DNA of 64,000 nucleotides from Chara braunii (GCA_003427395.1 BFEA01000252.1:855559-919558), one strand, 5' to 3'; counted from the first letter of the stretch, positions 35,873 to 48,615 are shown. Numbers and translations: made by a program. The notes: generated by a model not told the origin, from the letters alone.

Positions 35873-35999
35873 TTCTATTCCGGGGGAGGATGGTCGCTTG
35901 CTGGGCTGCTCCTTCTACAGGATATTATGCAGCATACCCACAACAATTGGCCAGTAGATCTCTCGGATCTGACACGTGTCAGAAGGGACCTGTCACAAG

Positions 36000-36114
36000 A
36001 GTTGCCTCAGCCTCGTGTAGACATGTGCGACAGGACACTACTACAGAGCTCTCCGCCACTAGAATTGCCTCAGCCTCGCGTAGACGTGCGACAGGACACT
36101 ACTACAGAACTCTG
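36000..36114. repeat. 63-bp tandem duplication
   Basis: Two copies of TTGCCTCAGCCTCGYGTAGA, then GTGCGACAGGACACTACTAC. The period of 63 is a multiple of three, so the reading frame is kept, but no gene is evident. Confidence 0.8.
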
Positions 36115-37470
36115 CGTCCCATACGGTATCTGTGAGGGAGGAAGGTATTAGCATTCATCATCAGACAGAGCAGCACTCACCTTTCCACAATGACAGAAAC
36201 AGACTCCCCCCCCAATCTGGCCCATCACTCGGACCAAATACAGGTTGTGAAGCTGGGATACTGAGAAAACCAGACGAATACAATGCTACCGCCATCCCCG
36301 CCCGGGACACAACTCACCCTCATTTTGACTGAATCGGGCCCCAGAAACACGGCTTGTATACGTCCATTTGCAGAGTAAGTTACGTTCAGTGGAAGGCGGT
36401 ATTGGGCTACGTCCTTGAAAATAACAAATGGGAAAAAGAAGAAATAAATCAAGCGGGACGTTACGGATGAGAGGATCCAACACTGCCATAATAAAAAATG
36501 CCATAATAAAAAGAAGAAATAAATCAAATGGGACGTCGTAAGGATGCGAGGTTCCATCACTGCCAGAATAATTACACATTGACATATAAGAAATATTATT
36601 CAAATATAACAATTCAGATATAATAATTCGCAAGACAACAGCACACGAGATTTCTATTCCACTATAATAATACAACCACAGGGTTTTTCTTCTTAAAAAA
36701 AAAAAAAAAAAAAAGGACACGCACGCTGCATGGGCATAGGGTTTTAGGGTAAATTAAATATGGAGTACCAAGGTTGATGGGCCTCGCTCCACTGCTCATC
36801 AAATGTGCAAATTGAGAATGAATCTTCCACTCAAACATGGAAAGGTACACCGCCATATCTTTTGTCTTTTGTATGCGGTGAGTAGTGAGCGGACCCAGGC
36901 CCTCTGCCTCAGCGCATATAAGAACTTCAGGCATTCAGATGAATCCCCAGCCATCTACATTCTATACACTGCACAAGTCTCAGGGTCTCGGCGCACGGGA
37001 AACGAGTGCATCTGCCCACGAAAGGTGGCAAAATACACTCGTTACTAATTTATAGCAAACCGATGAACCTGGCCATTTTCTGCAGGAGAAACTTCAGGCA
37101 TTCAGATGAATCCCCGGCCGCCTACAGTCTATACGCTGCACAGGTCTCAGTGTCAATGCCAGCTGGTTAAAACATCGCCAACATGAAGGGCAGGGGGACT
37201 CAACCTCGTCAATCCTAACCTTTATGCGACCAGCGTGTAAAGGAGAAAATAGAGAAAATAGAGAAAATGGAGAAAATGGAGAAAATGGAGCTGCCTCACC
37301 CCTCGGGAAAAAAAGAACATGGGCGCAATCAAGGGGAACACTCGTTGGGCCCAATGGGGACAGCTTCGAGGTCAGCTGTGAGCTCGTAAATTTACGACCG
37401 AAAAGCCCAAAAGACTGTCCCGTAAATGAATGAAGAGAGAGAAGAGAGGAACCACCGCAGTCCTACAGAA
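36115..37470. other. No gene recognised
   Basis: Short ORFs, a poly(A) run near 36,696-36,714 and a GAGAAAATG-type short tandem repeat near 37,243-37,288. Nothing supports a gene. Confidence 0.45.
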
Positions 37471-37879
37471 AAGTGTGCTACCGTCTTCATCCGAATACAC
37501 AGCCCAGTCATTATATCTCTATTTAGGCCAACTTCGACTCTAGATACAGATATAATTACCGGGCGTTCTATTCGGGCGAGGGACGAAAAATGAAAAACCC
37601 AATGGCTGCCTGATGAACGCAGAGAGAGGTGTTTGCACACCAAAAGCATACACCGGGAGTTCCGTTCCGATAGCGGCTGTCGCATCGAGACCAAGAACCT
37701 GACCGGCTTCCCCCGCTACGGTCCATTGCATGAATCACTATGCCTTCAGTGCAGTGCTCTTGATGGGTCACAGTACCATCACCCCGCGCTCCTCACTGTC
37801 ACTGACCACATAGTCGAGACGAACACACGGGTAGCTATAGGACAAGCCAAGTTCTGAGCCACAGCTGCTCCACCACCGC

Positions 37880-38215
37880 CTGTGGAAGAGCCTTGTGAAA
37901 TGACCCCGAGAATATAACAGGGAACATGGCATGGAAGCGATCCTCGTGTAATGATGACCAAGAGGGCAACAGGAGATGTGGGATAGAACGATTGCTTTCC
38001 TACATGAGCCTTCTGTAATGAACGAGAATATAGCAGGGAACATGGGGCGTGTAACGACCAAGAGCTCAACAGGAGATATGGAATAGAACGATTGCGCTCC
38101 TAGATGAGCCTTGTGTAATGACTGAGAATATAACAGGGAACATGTCATGGAAACGATCCTCGTGTAATGACCAAGAGTGCAACAGGAGTTATGGGATACA
38201 ACGATTGCAATCCTA
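37880..38215. repeat. Tandem repeat, three diverged copies (100-116-bp period)
   Basis: Copies contain AGCCTTGTGTAATGAC, GAGAATATAACAGGGAACAT and CAACAGGAGATATGGGATA. The GAGAATATA anchors fall near 37,908, 38,024 and 38,125. Confidence 0.8.
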
Positions 38216-40098
38216 GGAGGCGGGATAAATAAGGTGCTGAGCAGACAAGGGACGAAGACGGGTGATAAATGGAAAAAGCAGGCTCACGGAAGGGGGGATA
38301 AATAAGGGTTCCGAAGCCGAAGAGGGAGGGGGTGATCGACGAATGGGAGCAGCCAGCAGCAGCCTATATCCCAGATTTTGTGCTTACCTTCCAGAGGTTT
38401 CGCGGCTCGTGGACGACGCTTCGATCATTCGTTCCTTGCTGCCAAGGCTGCAAACACATGAATGGATGAACGTGAGGGTGATGACATAATCCAAGGCAAA
38501 GGCAAGCACAAAGACAACGAGGACAGAACAGCTCATTGTTTAATGAGCGTCATTCTTAACCACGCCAGGAGTTAAAGAAAAAAAAAAAAAACACTGAGTC
38601 AATCAATCCAGCCATCAACGAACCACTCGCACCAAACCAATCAATCACTTGTAGGTTCATTCAACCCGTCACACAACGCGCAAAGCATTCGCCACGCATG
38701 AGCATTCAGCAACCAATATATTGACAAAAGAACCCCCCTTTTAACCCCCTTTAAACCCCCTTTTTAACCACACACACTTAACCTACCAATCAAACCCTTC
38801 ATTTGGCTACCAAAAAAGGATACCAACGAATCCGCCTACCGATCGCTCAGCCATTCACACAACACAAACCAACATACCCACCAATTGATAATTTGCCTGC
38901 TCAATCTATACCAGCAAAAGCAACCGAGCAGCAGCAAGACGATCAGACCAAAGCCAGACAACCAAAAAGGAAGACAGGCGGCCATGGGCGTAACACAAAC
39001 CCCATGAATAAAATGCCTCGACACGTCGAATCTGGTTCTTCTCTAATCCAGACCAAACGAAACCAAAATAGATCAAACCTCTTTACCGAAAAATCCGTAG
39101 ACTCAAATCTGTAGAGCACCTCCATAAACCGATTTACGATCGTTAAGTACCTCTCATGGAGAGCTTTCGTAATACTTCGATTCGCACTATACCGTGACAG
39201 CGTGGGTCTCAACAACGACGCAGGGAAAGGGGTTCTGCAGCATCCTAGACGACCGCCGCAAAGGCCTGCCACCTCAGGTCACGCATCTTCTCTCGCTATT
39301 CCGACACTCCATCTTTTCCGTTCACTGAGTTAAAGAGTGGATGACACAGGTTAGGCGTCACGATGGCAGTGCCTCCTCCTCCTCCTCCACGCCCCCCACC
39401 ACCCCGCGCCCCCCGCCCCTCCGCGAATCGAACCGTATTCTTCCTTTCTCGATACGCTCTCAAACCAGCTTTCGACCGAGCAGAGCAAACCTCCTGATCG
39501 GGCTGAGCGTGGACCCTACTCAGTCCCAAGAGTCGATAGAGAGGAGAAGAGAGAGGTAGGGAGAATGGATAGAAAAAGACGCGCATAAAGTGCATTGATA
39601 ATAGAGATCGTGAGGACGACGAGGAGCACGGGAAGAAGGAGAAAACGGAAGGGGGAGGAGAGCAACCAAAAAAGCGGAAGCAAGAGCACAAGGGACAACC
39701 CTAAACGGATTGCATGGCGCCGAAAGACGACGGAAGCAAAAGCGCTTGCATACCGCCATAGCAACGAGCTCCACTCATTACGAACTTCCAAGAACAATTC
39801 TGCCCGTGTACGAAAATAGTACGGACATCGACAACTGATGCGAAAACGCAGACGAAAAAAAGAAACCTTCATATCACCTCAGTCACACGAAAGAACACCT
39901 TCCGTCTCTCCCGTCTCCTCCCTCGCTTTTTCCAGCCCACATACCTCTCTCTCTCTCTCTCTTCCATGCCAAAAGTCCCTCTCTCTCTCTCCTCCATGCC
40001 AAACGTCCACCCTCCATGCCAAAAGTCCCTCTCTCTCTCCTCCATGCCAAACGTCCACCTCTCTCTCTCTCTCTCTCCACCCCTCCTGCCAAAAGTCC

Positions 40099-40137
<39 letters not shown>

Positions 40138-40411
40138 CCCCCCCTGCGTGCCTGCGAAAAGTCCACGATTAGGGTTACCGTGAAAGAAGAATTGAAAGCG
40201 GACTGCACACAAGCGAGAAGGAAAGAGAGGTGGACAAGAGAGTGAATGCGCGCTACCGCGGAAAGGCGACCACAGGCGCCGCCCGGCGGGGCCCTAATTA
40301 AGGGAAAGCCTTCGTGACAGGTAGTACCCTGTCACCGTCACAAAAGCGCCGCGACGTAAGCGAATGGTCATCGGCATAACAACTTGGGGAGAGAGAGAGA
40401 GAGAGCAGGAG
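38216..40411. other. Region downstream of the protease gene; CT-rich minisatellite at 39,945-40,140
   Basis: No second gene is recognised. From 39,945 to 40,140, short (CT)n tracts alternate with CCATGCCAAAAGTCC or CCATGCCAAACGTCC, about six times. ORFs here are translations of that low-complexity repeat or short unsupported frames. Confidence 0.5.
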
Positions 40412-40417
40412 TTTATT
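40412..40417 (-). terminator. Candidate poly(A) signal AATAAA of the protease gene
   Basis: The canonical hexamer is read on the minus strand about 440 nt after the stop codon at 40,854. It is the first such hexamer I noticed downstream. Whether cleavage occurs here is not shown by the sequence. Confidence 0.4.
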
Positions 40418-40853
40418 ACAGACGCAATGGAACCGACACAAGTTGTGCATATAAATAGCCGGAAGAAAAAACGAACATAAACTTTGCTGCCTGATGAACC
40501 GATGGACGAATGGTGGATGAATGGATAACCTGCCTGTCCACGAGCACACAACAAACAAACCCCGTTCTCTCCTGTCTCCCTCCGCCACTCAACTTTCCCT
40601 TCCATTCCACCCCCCCCCTCACCCTCTGCGGGGCCTCCGGCTTGATGCAGACGACTGCCGATGCGGCAATCATATCATCACTCATATAAATAACAATAAT
40701 GAAGTTGCGCACAAAAGCGAGCACGCTTCAGCCCTATCCTTGAGAGACATTCATCCCGGAGCAGCAGAAGACTCCCTGGTAATCAAACAGACAGACTGTC
40801 AAAGCAGAGGGATGAAATTTTCCTTCCATGTGACTAGCCACACACCCATACCC

Positions 40854-43800
40854 TCACCCCTTGCCGTTGGAAAGGGGGAAGACGGCAACAGTGGTGTCCA
40901 TCTCTCCTGAATTCCCCTCCTCCACGTCTTCCTCGTTGGCAATGGCAGTGATCCGCTCGGGGGAAGAATCCGTTCCATCCTCATCAGGCGGCGGCGTTAT
41001 TACCCTTTCTCCCCGCTCTTCCTCGAGCTCTTCACTGTCCAACCCGCTTGCCTCCCTCCCCTCTCCCTCCCCTTCCAGGGAGGCAACGTCGTCGACCTCC
41101 TCCTCCTCTCCCGCTTCTCCCACGGCGTCATCAATATCAACATCCACATCATCGCCCTCTGCGTCGCTGGCATCATCCTTCCCAACTCTCTTGTAGAAAA
41201 GCATGTACGCTGCTGGCGACTTGACATCCTCCTCCCTCATCGGCGAAACGTAGCTGTCATCGAAGTTGTACCACAGATCATCGTTCACTAGTTTCGCATA
41301 GGCAGTGTAATGACCCCCTCCCATCCCCCCGTAGTGATTACTGACAGCATACAGATCATACAGACAGGACGATTTCTCCCCCCTCTGTTTCGTTCCACCA
41401 TTTCTCCTCCTCTTCCTGGTGACGTATTGCCTAACATCCAGTCCTCTTATCGGAAAATCGACGAAGGTCTCGAGCTTCCTCTTCCACCAATGGGAGAAGG
41501 AAAACCGCTTCAAGTGCACGACCAGAATATCCGGCATTCTCCACAGGTCCAGTTTCTTAGTCGCTTGGCGGTGCTCCTTGCAACGAGGGCAATACCACAT
41601 GTCATCTTTCCCGAGAGACTCCTTGGAAAGAAACGCCTCCAAACAAGAATACAACGAAAGCGATTCCTGCCGTGCCCTCTTGGCCAAAGACGGACCTCCT
41701 ACCCTTAACCTCTCCGAAATTAGCTCTAGCACTTGAAGGTCGTACTCCTCACGACCGGTCGGTGGCGGCGACGCCCACTCCAATGCCACACACCTCCACC
41801 CGCAGCTGCGGACCACCCAATTGCGCGGCAGAGGCTTGTCCAACTCCACGACACCTTCCCTGTGAAGACCTCTGTCATCCATACACGACACCAGGAACGG
41901 ACACTCATCCTCCTCGCCGGACGAATCTTCTTCCTCCTCCCTCTCCTCCACTTCACCATCATCGTTCGCGTCCTCACGTCTCACCATAGCCATTCCTTTA
42001 TCAGCAACCACTTCTGTCATCTCCACCTCAGCTCCGGGTACGACGCCACTCACCTCCGACATCACGTCCCCATTGTCGTAATCGCCGTCATTCTCCATGT
42101 CGACTCTTCCTCCTCCTTTTCCTCCTTTACCTCCTCCTCCTCCTAGACCCTTCGACGTCCATCTCTTTTCCCCGTCGTCGCAATCCTGCTGCCTTCTCTC
42201 TGCTGAACTCCCCTCATTTCCCCCCGCCGTTGGACCGTCCACCTGCACACCATCCTCCCCATCCTCCATAGATATATCAGTCGTTCCATCAGTGCCATTC
42301 GTCTCGGCACTCTCGAAATCAACGCTCGTCGACGGCACTGCATCTCCGTTCGCCGCCGCCCCTCCCACACGCATCGAATCGCCAGGCGAAGGGCCGCCGC
42401 GCTTCCCATTAACCGACGGCCGCCGCCCATCCTCCTCCTCTCTCTCCTGCACCTGCTTTTTCCTCCCAGGCATCCGCCTACTCTCTTCTGCGGCACCTCC
42501 AGCGCCAAACCCGTTCTCGAGGTCGCCCCTCCTTCGTTGCATCGGTCTCAGCGCCGCCTTCACCACTTGTACCACCTCCTTCGCGGACGTCACACCCCCT
42601 TCTGGTGCAATACCTAGTAGAGGAACGCCGAACATCCTCCAGTCGCCTTTGTACATCCCCTCCTCTCTCCTGTTCAAAATCATCACGAGCCGCGACCTCG
42701 GCACCGAGCAAGGCACACGATAAGCCACCAAAGGTTCTTCATCCTTGATTGTGCCGATGGATTCTTGGAGCATGAAGTCGAGCGGTCTCAAGATCCGCCC
42801 CTGCTGCAGCTGAACGAGTGCCATACGTTCGGTCTCCCTGTCGAGGTCGCAGGCCTTGGCCACCGCCTCCAGGAGGTCCTCCACCGTCCCCTGCTTTGGC
42901 ACAGAGACTGTGTACGTATCCGGGTCCACACTGCCGTCCGCACTCAGCACTGCCACCATCATCGATCTCGACGTCTTCGCAGGCAGCGGCAGAGAAAGGT
43001 ACATGAAGGGATCGAACGTCACAGAGGTTTTGCCACAAGTGGGGCAGACAAGAGTGGACTTGTACTGGCCCTGACAGATGTCGACCACAATAGAGTCGTT
43101 CCTGGCCTTGTGATTTGCCCAGGCTTCGATGGCAACCTTCTCGTCCGGACGTCCGTCGGCATCCTTCTGCTCTATGTAAGGCTTGTCACGAACGCGATTC
43201 AAGTCCTCGTGAAGACCGTTCAGCAGGAAAGCGAGCAGCTCCTGCGAATCGTGCTGATTGTACCCGCTGAATTGCGGAGCAAAGCGCGCCAGCGTCCCCT
43301 TGAAATGCCGCGGGGCAACGGGAGACTTGCCTACCAAAATCATCTCCCGAAGCAGCTCCCCAAAAGCACGCGCAATCTCCCCCCTCATGCCCAGGGGATT
43401 CTCAAGGTTGATCTCGCGCACATAGTCGCTCAAGAAATACTCCACCAGCTGCGGCGTGTGGGCCAAACACTGCAGCGCACTGTTCATAAAGCACGTATTA
43501 CCTAGATTCTGCAGACCGGTCAACCCCCCTCTCCCACCGGCGCTACCTCCCCCCCCGCCCCCTCCATCCCTCCATCCCAATCTCGCCATCACGCCTGTCC
43601 TAAAGAACCCCCCGCCACTGGTGCTGACCCCGCTTCCAGTACCATTGTTATTGCCAATCGCCGCTAACGCTCTCGTCTCCACTGCATCGCCCCCTCCAGC
43701 CCCTACCTTCGAACGACTGGAAGCGCCCAAGTCAAGACCGGAGGAGGAGGAAGAGGACGGCGCAATGTTGTCTGCGGAGGTTGGCTGACTTCTATTCAAC

Positions 43801-44972
43801 GAGTTGTTGGCTTGATCTTGCCGTTGCGGCGACAGAAGTCCGTTGCTGGGAGGGGAGGAGAGGGATCCCGACCTCGTCGCAGGCAAAATGCTTCCGTTGC
43901 TGTAGGAAGACGGCAAGGACGACGACTGCGCGGAGATACCCAGCTGCTTCTGCTCCGCCAACGCAGCTGAGGACGAAGTCTGAGAATCGTGCGCGGACGT
44001 AAGACCGGCTGCCCTCCTCGACTCTTGGCCTTCCCCCCTTAGATCTCCCTCCCTCGCCGTCTCTCCCAGCACGTCATCCTCGACAATATCCGAGGTCATC
44101 GCCATTCTCGAGGCCGTGACGGACGCTGACGTCAACCGATGAGATACATAGGTGGATGCCGACCCTTCGGAGATCAACGCAGCGCCGGTGGACAACGAGG
44201 AGGAGGAGGTAATCGCGGAGGACAGGGAAGCGCCGGGCGACGGCGAGGAGGAAGAGGTGGAAGCGAACGAGTCCTGCTCTGCATCCCCTCCTCGGCATCT
44301 TCCCTCTGATTCCACAAGAACCTTCTGGAGATCCTGGATTTCATAGTCTTCAAGCGTCCGTACGGCATCCGTAAGCTTTTTCTGCTTCTTCTCGTTGAAA
44401 AAGTCCCAGAGACAGAAGGATTTTCCTTCCATGTTCAACAAGTCGGCCACTCTTTGCTTGAGCTCCCCCACAGTGGCCTTTCTGCTAATAATTAGCTCCT
44501 CACAGATGCCGGACTGAGACCGCACGATCTGCACGCGAAGAGGATGCAGCTCCACGATCAGCTGCCGACAGCTCTCTTCCCCCTGGGCAATGACTTTGCG
44601 TGGGAGAGCAGGGCCACCGCTGTACCACCTCACCAAGCGATCCCATACCGCCTCAGGAACGAGACAGAAGTCCACTTGTTCCTCCAATCCTCTCTTCAAA
44701 TGGGCGAAGTTCGACTTGTTCTCCCCACCTTGCGCAATTTTGTTGTTGTCAATGACGCCCGGTTTGCCATTAAAGTAAGAAATCTTAGTCTTCTTCGAGT
44801 CCTTGGAACCCACATACTCCATCCATTGCTGCCACCACTCCGCAGATATTACGTAGTAGGTATCACCCTCCTTACGGCGATAATTACTCTCATCTAGGAG
44901 TTTTTCCAGCTCCTCCTTCTCTTGACTTGGGGACCGGTCAAAAGAACAAACGCTATCGCTCAGGTGATTCAT
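40854..44972 (-). CDS. Ubiquitin-specific protease, plant UBP with DUSP domain (USP15/USP4-like)
   Basis: An intact intronless ORF of 1,372 residues; it should remove ubiquitin from target proteins as a cysteine protease. A DUSP domain lies at about 15-118 ([14 protein letters not shown]) and a ubiquitin-like region at about 137-222. A Ser/Gly-rich linker runs to ~480. The catalytic Cys box [18 protein letters not shown] has Cys494. A zinc ribbon pairs CPTC (643-646) with CPRC (1128-1131). The ~480-residue insert between them starts with a second ubiquitin-like stretch (~671-753) and continues acidic and low-complexity. The His box GGGHYTAY has His1221 and NFDDSYV supplies the Asp (1238), so all catalytic residues are present. 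An acidic tail follows. The ATG at 44,972 is the first in frame after a stop at 44,991-44,993. It is longer than typical plant UBPs of this class because of the linker and insert. The lack of introns over 4.1 kb is odd; no poly(A) tail marks it as a retrocopy. The domain order suits plant UBP5/UBP8-11, but the exact orthologue is not decided. Confidence 0.96.
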   Translation of the reverse strand: MNHLSDSVCSFDRSPSQEKEELEKLLDESNYRRKEGDTYYVISAEWWQQWMEYVGSKDSKKTKISYFNGKPGVIDNNKIAQGGENKSNFAHLKRGLEEQVDFCLVPEAVWDRLVRWYSGGPALPRKVIAQGEESCRQLIVELHPLRVQIVRSQSGICEELIISRKATVGELKQRVADLLNMEGKSFCLWDFFNEKKQKKLTDAVRTLEDYEIQDLQKVLVESEGRCRGGDAEQDSFASTSSSSPSPGASLSSAITSSSSLSTGAALISEGSASTYVSHRLTSASVTASRMAMTSDIVEDDVLGETAREGDLRGEGQESRRAAGLTSAHDSQTSSSAALAEQKQLGISAQSSSLPSSYSNGSILPATRSGSLSSPPSNGLLSPQRQDQANNSLNRSQPTSADNIAPSSSSSSGLDLGASSRSKVGAGGGDAVETRALAAIGNNNGTGSGVSTSGGGFFRTGVMARLGWRDGGGGGGGSAGGRGGLTGLQNLGNTCFMNSALQCLAHTPQLVEYFLSDYVREINLENPLGMRGEIARAFGELLREMILVGKSPVAPRHFKGTLARFAPQFSGYNQHDSQELLAFLLNGLHEDLNRVRDKPYIEQKDADGRPDEKVAIEAWANHKARNDSIVVDICQGQYKSTLVCPTCGKTSVTFDPFMYLSLPLPAKTSRSMMVAVLSADGSVDPDTYTVSVPKQGTVEDLLEAVAKACDLDRETERMALVQLQQGRILRPLDFMLQESIGTIKDEEPLVAYRVPCSVPRSRLVMILNRREEGMYKGDWRMFGVPLLGIAPEGGVTSAKEVVQVVKAALRPMQRRRGDLENGFGAGGAAEESRRMPGRKKQVQEREEEDGRRPSVNGKRGGPSPGDSMRVGGAAANGDAVPSTSVDFESAETNGTDGTTDISMEDGEDGVQVDGPTAGGNEGSSAERRQQDCDDGEKRWTSKGLGGGGGKGGKGGGRVDMENDGDYDNGDVMSEVSGVVPGAEVEMTEVVADKGMAMVRREDANDDGEVEEREEEEDSSGEEDECPFLVSCMDDRGLHREGVVELDKPLPRNWVVRSCGWRCVALEWASPPPTGREEYDLQVLELISERLRVGGPSLAKRARQESLSLYSCLEAFLSKESLGKDDMWYCPRCKEHRQATKKLDLWRMPDILVVHLKRFSFSHWWKRKLETFVDFPIRGLDVRQYVTRKRRRNGGTKQRGEKSSCLYDLYAVSNHYGGMGGGHYTAYAKLVNDDLWYNFDDSYVSPMREEDVKSPAAYMLFYKRVGKDDASDAEGDDVDVDIDDAVGEAGEEEEVDDVASLEGEGEGREASGLDSEELEEERGERVITPPPDEDGTDSSPERITAIANEEDVEEGNSGEMDTTVAVFPLSNGKG

Positions 44973-44990
44973 TTCGCTGCGGCGGACTGT

Positions 44991-44993
44991 CTA
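44991..44993 (-). other. In-frame stop upstream of the protease start codon
   Basis: TAG six codons before the ATG fixes the N-terminus of the unspliced ORF. An upstream coding exon would require splicing within these 18 nt. Confidence 0.9.
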
Positions 44994-45480
44994 CCAACCC
45001 GCTCGCTTCCTTCGATAGCGATATAGCAGCATAACCCTCTTCCTTTCTCCCCTTCCCTTCCGTTTCTCGAGACAACCTATCTGCTTCCCTTCGGGCAGCT
45101 GCTGCCGCTGGTTCAACTCCCTCCCACTCTGTCAAACCCGAAATCTACGTCGCCGAATCCAGAACATTCCTCACAACTATGCGTGTGCGTTGTGCGCAAC
45201 GCGTGCACGCAGTCTCCCTAGCTCACAGACCGCAAGCGCATGCACGAATCGAAAACAGAAATTGTTAAACTCATCACTGATAATTCAATGAATTGCCACA
45301 CTTTTTTTTCTTTCGTGGATCGCCAACGTATCACCCGCTGCAAATCTTATACCTATCCGTCCATCCATCTACTCCCTACCTCTTGTTCGAGTGCTTATCT
45401 AGAACAAGCGAACAAGATCTGAGACTCACAAATCCAGGAACACATGCACCCGCAAACCTTGCACACGTTAAACCCGCCAG

Positions 45481-45551
<71 letters not shown>

Positions 45552-46700
45552 CACCTCTATCTCTCTCACACACGCACGGAGCCTTCGGGCAATTAGTTCG
45601 CTGCACGGCAATAAATTTGCTGAGGGCCGTTCAGCTCTGCCCTTTCCCTACCCTATTGTCTGCATGTAAGATGCGGCGAATGGTTGGCTCACATAGAACC
45701 AACTCCCCCCACGCACTTGATCTGCGAATAACACATGAGGGTTGTCAATCCCATAAAAGAATACAAGATCGAAGTTAAGCCGCAGAGACTCGAGCGCACA
45801 AGCGTGCATGGGGGGATACGCCACCTCGCTCTAGTTAGCAAAGAGTCATGGCACATACAGGAACCCACGCAAGCGTAGTGTTGCTGTAGGCATACGTGTG
45901 CAAGCAATACACAGGAGATTACTCCGGACCAACTGAAGGTGAGCAATCTCGTCCTGTGAGCTTTCATCAAGTTGCGTGCTGAGCCCCCATCATCCGCGTT
46001 TCGCGCACCGTGGGTGCTGCTTCCTGCCGTCAAGCTCTCCGTATGAAGAACCGCAGGCCTGTTTGCAGAGCAGTAGTTCGCGCATGCAAACTCTTTCCCC
46101 CTGACGAGTCGTCGTTGATCCCACCACCACCGATTTGAATACCAACCCTTTCCCAATCCCGACTACCGTTCTGACGCCCGATCCTCTTCTCCAAACTCGA
46201 CCTCGAGCACAGCGCGCAAGCTTGTCCCTCTCCTCAGCACAGAGAAATGAGAGAACGAAGGGAATCAGAAATCGAAAGTCGCGCCCGCGTAAGATGATTG
46301 CTTGCTACAATTAATTAATTCATCATCTCGTCCGTGTCATACTTCGCCGCCCCTTCTGAGCACATACTATCTTCTTTTCTTCTCCGCCTCCCTTGCTCGC
46401 TCAGTTGCCTACCTTCGACCATCTATCTATCTGTCTGTCTATCCTGTAAATTTCTGTACGAATTGTATAATGAAGAAAGACGCTCGCCGAGAAGTAAACG
46501 CACGTGCATAATATAAATCAAAACAAAAGCGCACAGACAGCACCGCCGGAGCTCTGTCTAATTTAATTTGCTCCACCTCAGGCGTCGAGAAGTTTCCGGG
46601 GCGTAGGCTGCATCTTACTGTTCCACGTGTCTCAACCTCTTCCTTCCACGTGTCTCAAGCTCTTCCTTGTGCCCCTCGTACACCCCCCGACAATTGACCA
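44994..46700. other. 5' flank of the protease gene; no other gene recognised
   Basis: Expected promoter and 5' UTR region of the minus-strand gene. No TATA box was recognised near the start. A (CT)n(AC)n tract at 45,483-45,551, read as (GA)n on the gene strand, lies about 0.5 kb upstream. Confidence 0.4.
45483..45551. repeat. Compound (CT)n(AC)n microsatellite
   Basis: A CT tract of about 48 nt is followed by an AC tract of about 18 nt. The compound type is frequent elsewhere in the window. Confidence 0.95.
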
Positions 46701-46768
46701 CCAGCATAGCATGACTCTTCTGCGAAGCAACTGATGATTGTCATTCAACTCCTTGCTTCCGTAGATAC

Positions 46769-46940
46769 GGAACGTATTGCTGTCGACATTCAAAAACGAA
46801 GTGCACGTCCTCAAGAGGAACGTATTGCTGTCGACATTCAAAAACGAAGTGCACGTCCTCAAGAGCGGGAGCGGCGGCAGCGGGATTCGGCGGCAGCGCA
46901 GCGGCAGCGGCAGCAGCGGCAGCAGCAGCAGCAGCAGTAG
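46769..46940. repeat. 48-bp perfect tandem duplication followed by a CAG/GCA-rich tract
   Basis: Two identical 48-bp copies (46,769-46,816 and 46,817-46,864) contain GAACGTATTGCTGTCGACAT and end near CACGTCCTCAAGA. They are followed by GGCAGCGG- and CAGCAG-rich sequence to about 46,940. On the plus strand this would encode a 16-residue repeat (ERIAVDIQKRSARPQE) and then a Gln tract, but the frame has no other support as a gene. Confidence 0.8.
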
Positions 46941-48610
46941 CAACAATGAAGGTCCTCCACGACCCCAACAGGAAGTCGCGCAGTTACGAATATTTGCCAC
47001 ACGAGGAATCTGGACACAGGTGCCTGCAGCTCGTCAGCGAATATAGAACGCCTCATCCCTCCTTCCCTCCTTCCTCCGGCCTAACTCTTCATTGGCCTTC
47101 GTCATAATCAACCTGCGCACAGTCAAATGCCCGGACCCGACCCGACCGACCCGACGCTTCCGAGCCGATAGCAACCCCCGCCCACAGTGCCTGCCAGGGA
47201 GGCAACAGCGCGACCGAGATGTCCGTCGCACAATGTGACACGGCACCGCGGCCGAAGATGGCTATGAAAAGGAAGGCGGTTCTCTGCGGGTTGTGTTGCC
47301 GGCTGCCCAGCGCTACCGTAGGCGGTCCTGACCCCAGATGAAGAGTACGCGTGGAGACCCCGAGCTGGCAACACCCTGCTGTTGCCTCAGGTCCTTTGGT
47401 GGAGGAAGAGAGAGGGAAATGAAGAAACAACAGTGCACTTGCTCCTCACTTGATAGATCATGCAGTCCCGGGCTCCCTAATCCCTGCACCCCTTTCGGCA
47501 GGACCACCGCGCCTTTTCCACACGTGAAAACGAGGACTAAAAACCCCGCACTACTGTTGTTTGGGATGCACTCTCAGCTGGGTTTTTCCCTCGAAAACGC
47601 CGGAGGGCTGCGCCGTACACCACTGCGTTAGTTAGGTACCAACTGTATTCTGACTTTGATCGAACCCGGCCGACAAACCGCTCAGGTTCACGCGCTCGAA
47701 GTCCAATCAGAGCACCGCGACTTCGATGACTCTCGAATGAATATGGGCGCATCGTACGACCTTGTTCGGTCTAATTAATCCATTTTGAAACTGTTGAACA
47801 ACAGAGGAAAAAGGGTCCAGACGTCCACGTGCCTCGCCTTCCTTTCGAAAGACATCATGATGGCGCCGGATGGTGGGCGAGGTCGCCCGTAAGGTAGGAG
47901 TGAATGTATCAGACAGTAACTAAAGCGGGATGAGCTGAAAAGTCCTCGTGTGAACAATCTACGGCTGTTGGCCGAGAGGCCAGGAAAGACGTTGACAGAT
48001 CAAATCCCAGCCTTTTGAGTAATCCCGCCAGAATTCCAGATTCCTCAAAGACTGTCCCCTCGATTGATTACGGATTGCCTTACAAACTGCCCCTCGCACC
48101 ATCATGGGGGTGGAGGCTCATGGCACCGGATAAGGGCGACCCCGAAGAGGCCAGTATCACGCCCGGTGGTAGCCCGGTTCTGTTTTCTTTTGTGTTGGGA
48201 AAAAAACAGGGAAACAGGGGGAGCGCCGGTACTGGGCAAGTAGCATCGCGCTCCCGTAGTGGTGTCACTCCGCTACAGTGCGTAGCGTTGTTCGACTGTC
48301 CCCTCTGCCGCCATGATGGAGAACGCTGTAGGGATATGCTCGTTCCGAACCGAGAGCAGAGGCTTGCCCTCGTGCATCCTTGTGAACAGTTGCAGAAACT
48401 TCAGGTAGGATAGGGCAACGCGTCATCATCTAACATCTACCTAATTGACGATGAACTGTTAATCAAGGGAGACCGACACCGCTTAGGTGTTGTCATCATC
48501 CTCGCGATCAAAGGACTCTTGGGCTCCTTATGTGCTGACATCATCAGAAAACTTCAAGTAGGGTAGAATGTTACGCCATCATATGTCATTTACTCAGTTG
48601 AAGGTGATCT
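46941..48610. other. No gene recognised
   Basis: GC-richer than its surroundings, with several overlapping ORFs of 60-130 codons on both strands, none with a recognisable motif. A tRNA-like A-box/B-box pair at 47,969-48,008 was rejected. Confidence 0.45.
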
Positions 48611-48615
48611 CTCAA

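Larger units (their letters stand above)
34540..37575. repeat. Cluster of dispersed ~40-bp repeats in both orientations
   Basis: A core of the type CAGCTATAATGACCGGGCG + TTCTATTCGGGTGAAGACGG recurs near 34,552 (-), 34,706 (-), 34,766 (+), 35,497 (+), 35,714 (+), 35,850 (+), 37,480 (-) and 37,545 (+). Neighbouring - and + copies form hairpins, for example 34,700-34,800. Plus copies read in one frame as PDTAIINGRPIRVGED-like peptides. This may reflect duplicated coding sequence or a mobile repeat. I do not recognise the peptide. Confidence 0.55.

Noticed and set aside
39838-40245. 135-codon Ser/Pro-rich frame near the protease 3' end
   Set aside because: It translates a CT-rich minisatellite with CCATGCCAAAAGTCC spacers and has no recognisable domain.
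42097-42723. 208-codon plus-strand frame and other plus-strand frames at 40.8-44.9 kb
   Set aside because: They lie antisense to the protease gene and reflect its codon composition.
44953-45135. 60-codon frame overlapping the protease start, possible upstream ORF
   Set aside because: It starts with TTG and has no ATG at its head, so it is unlikely to be a translated upstream ORF.
47969-48008. Pol III-like A box TGGCCGAGAGG and B-box-like GATCAAATCCC
   Set aside because: The boxes are too close together (about 29 nt start to start) and no cloverleaf forms; a SINE fragment is possible but not supported.
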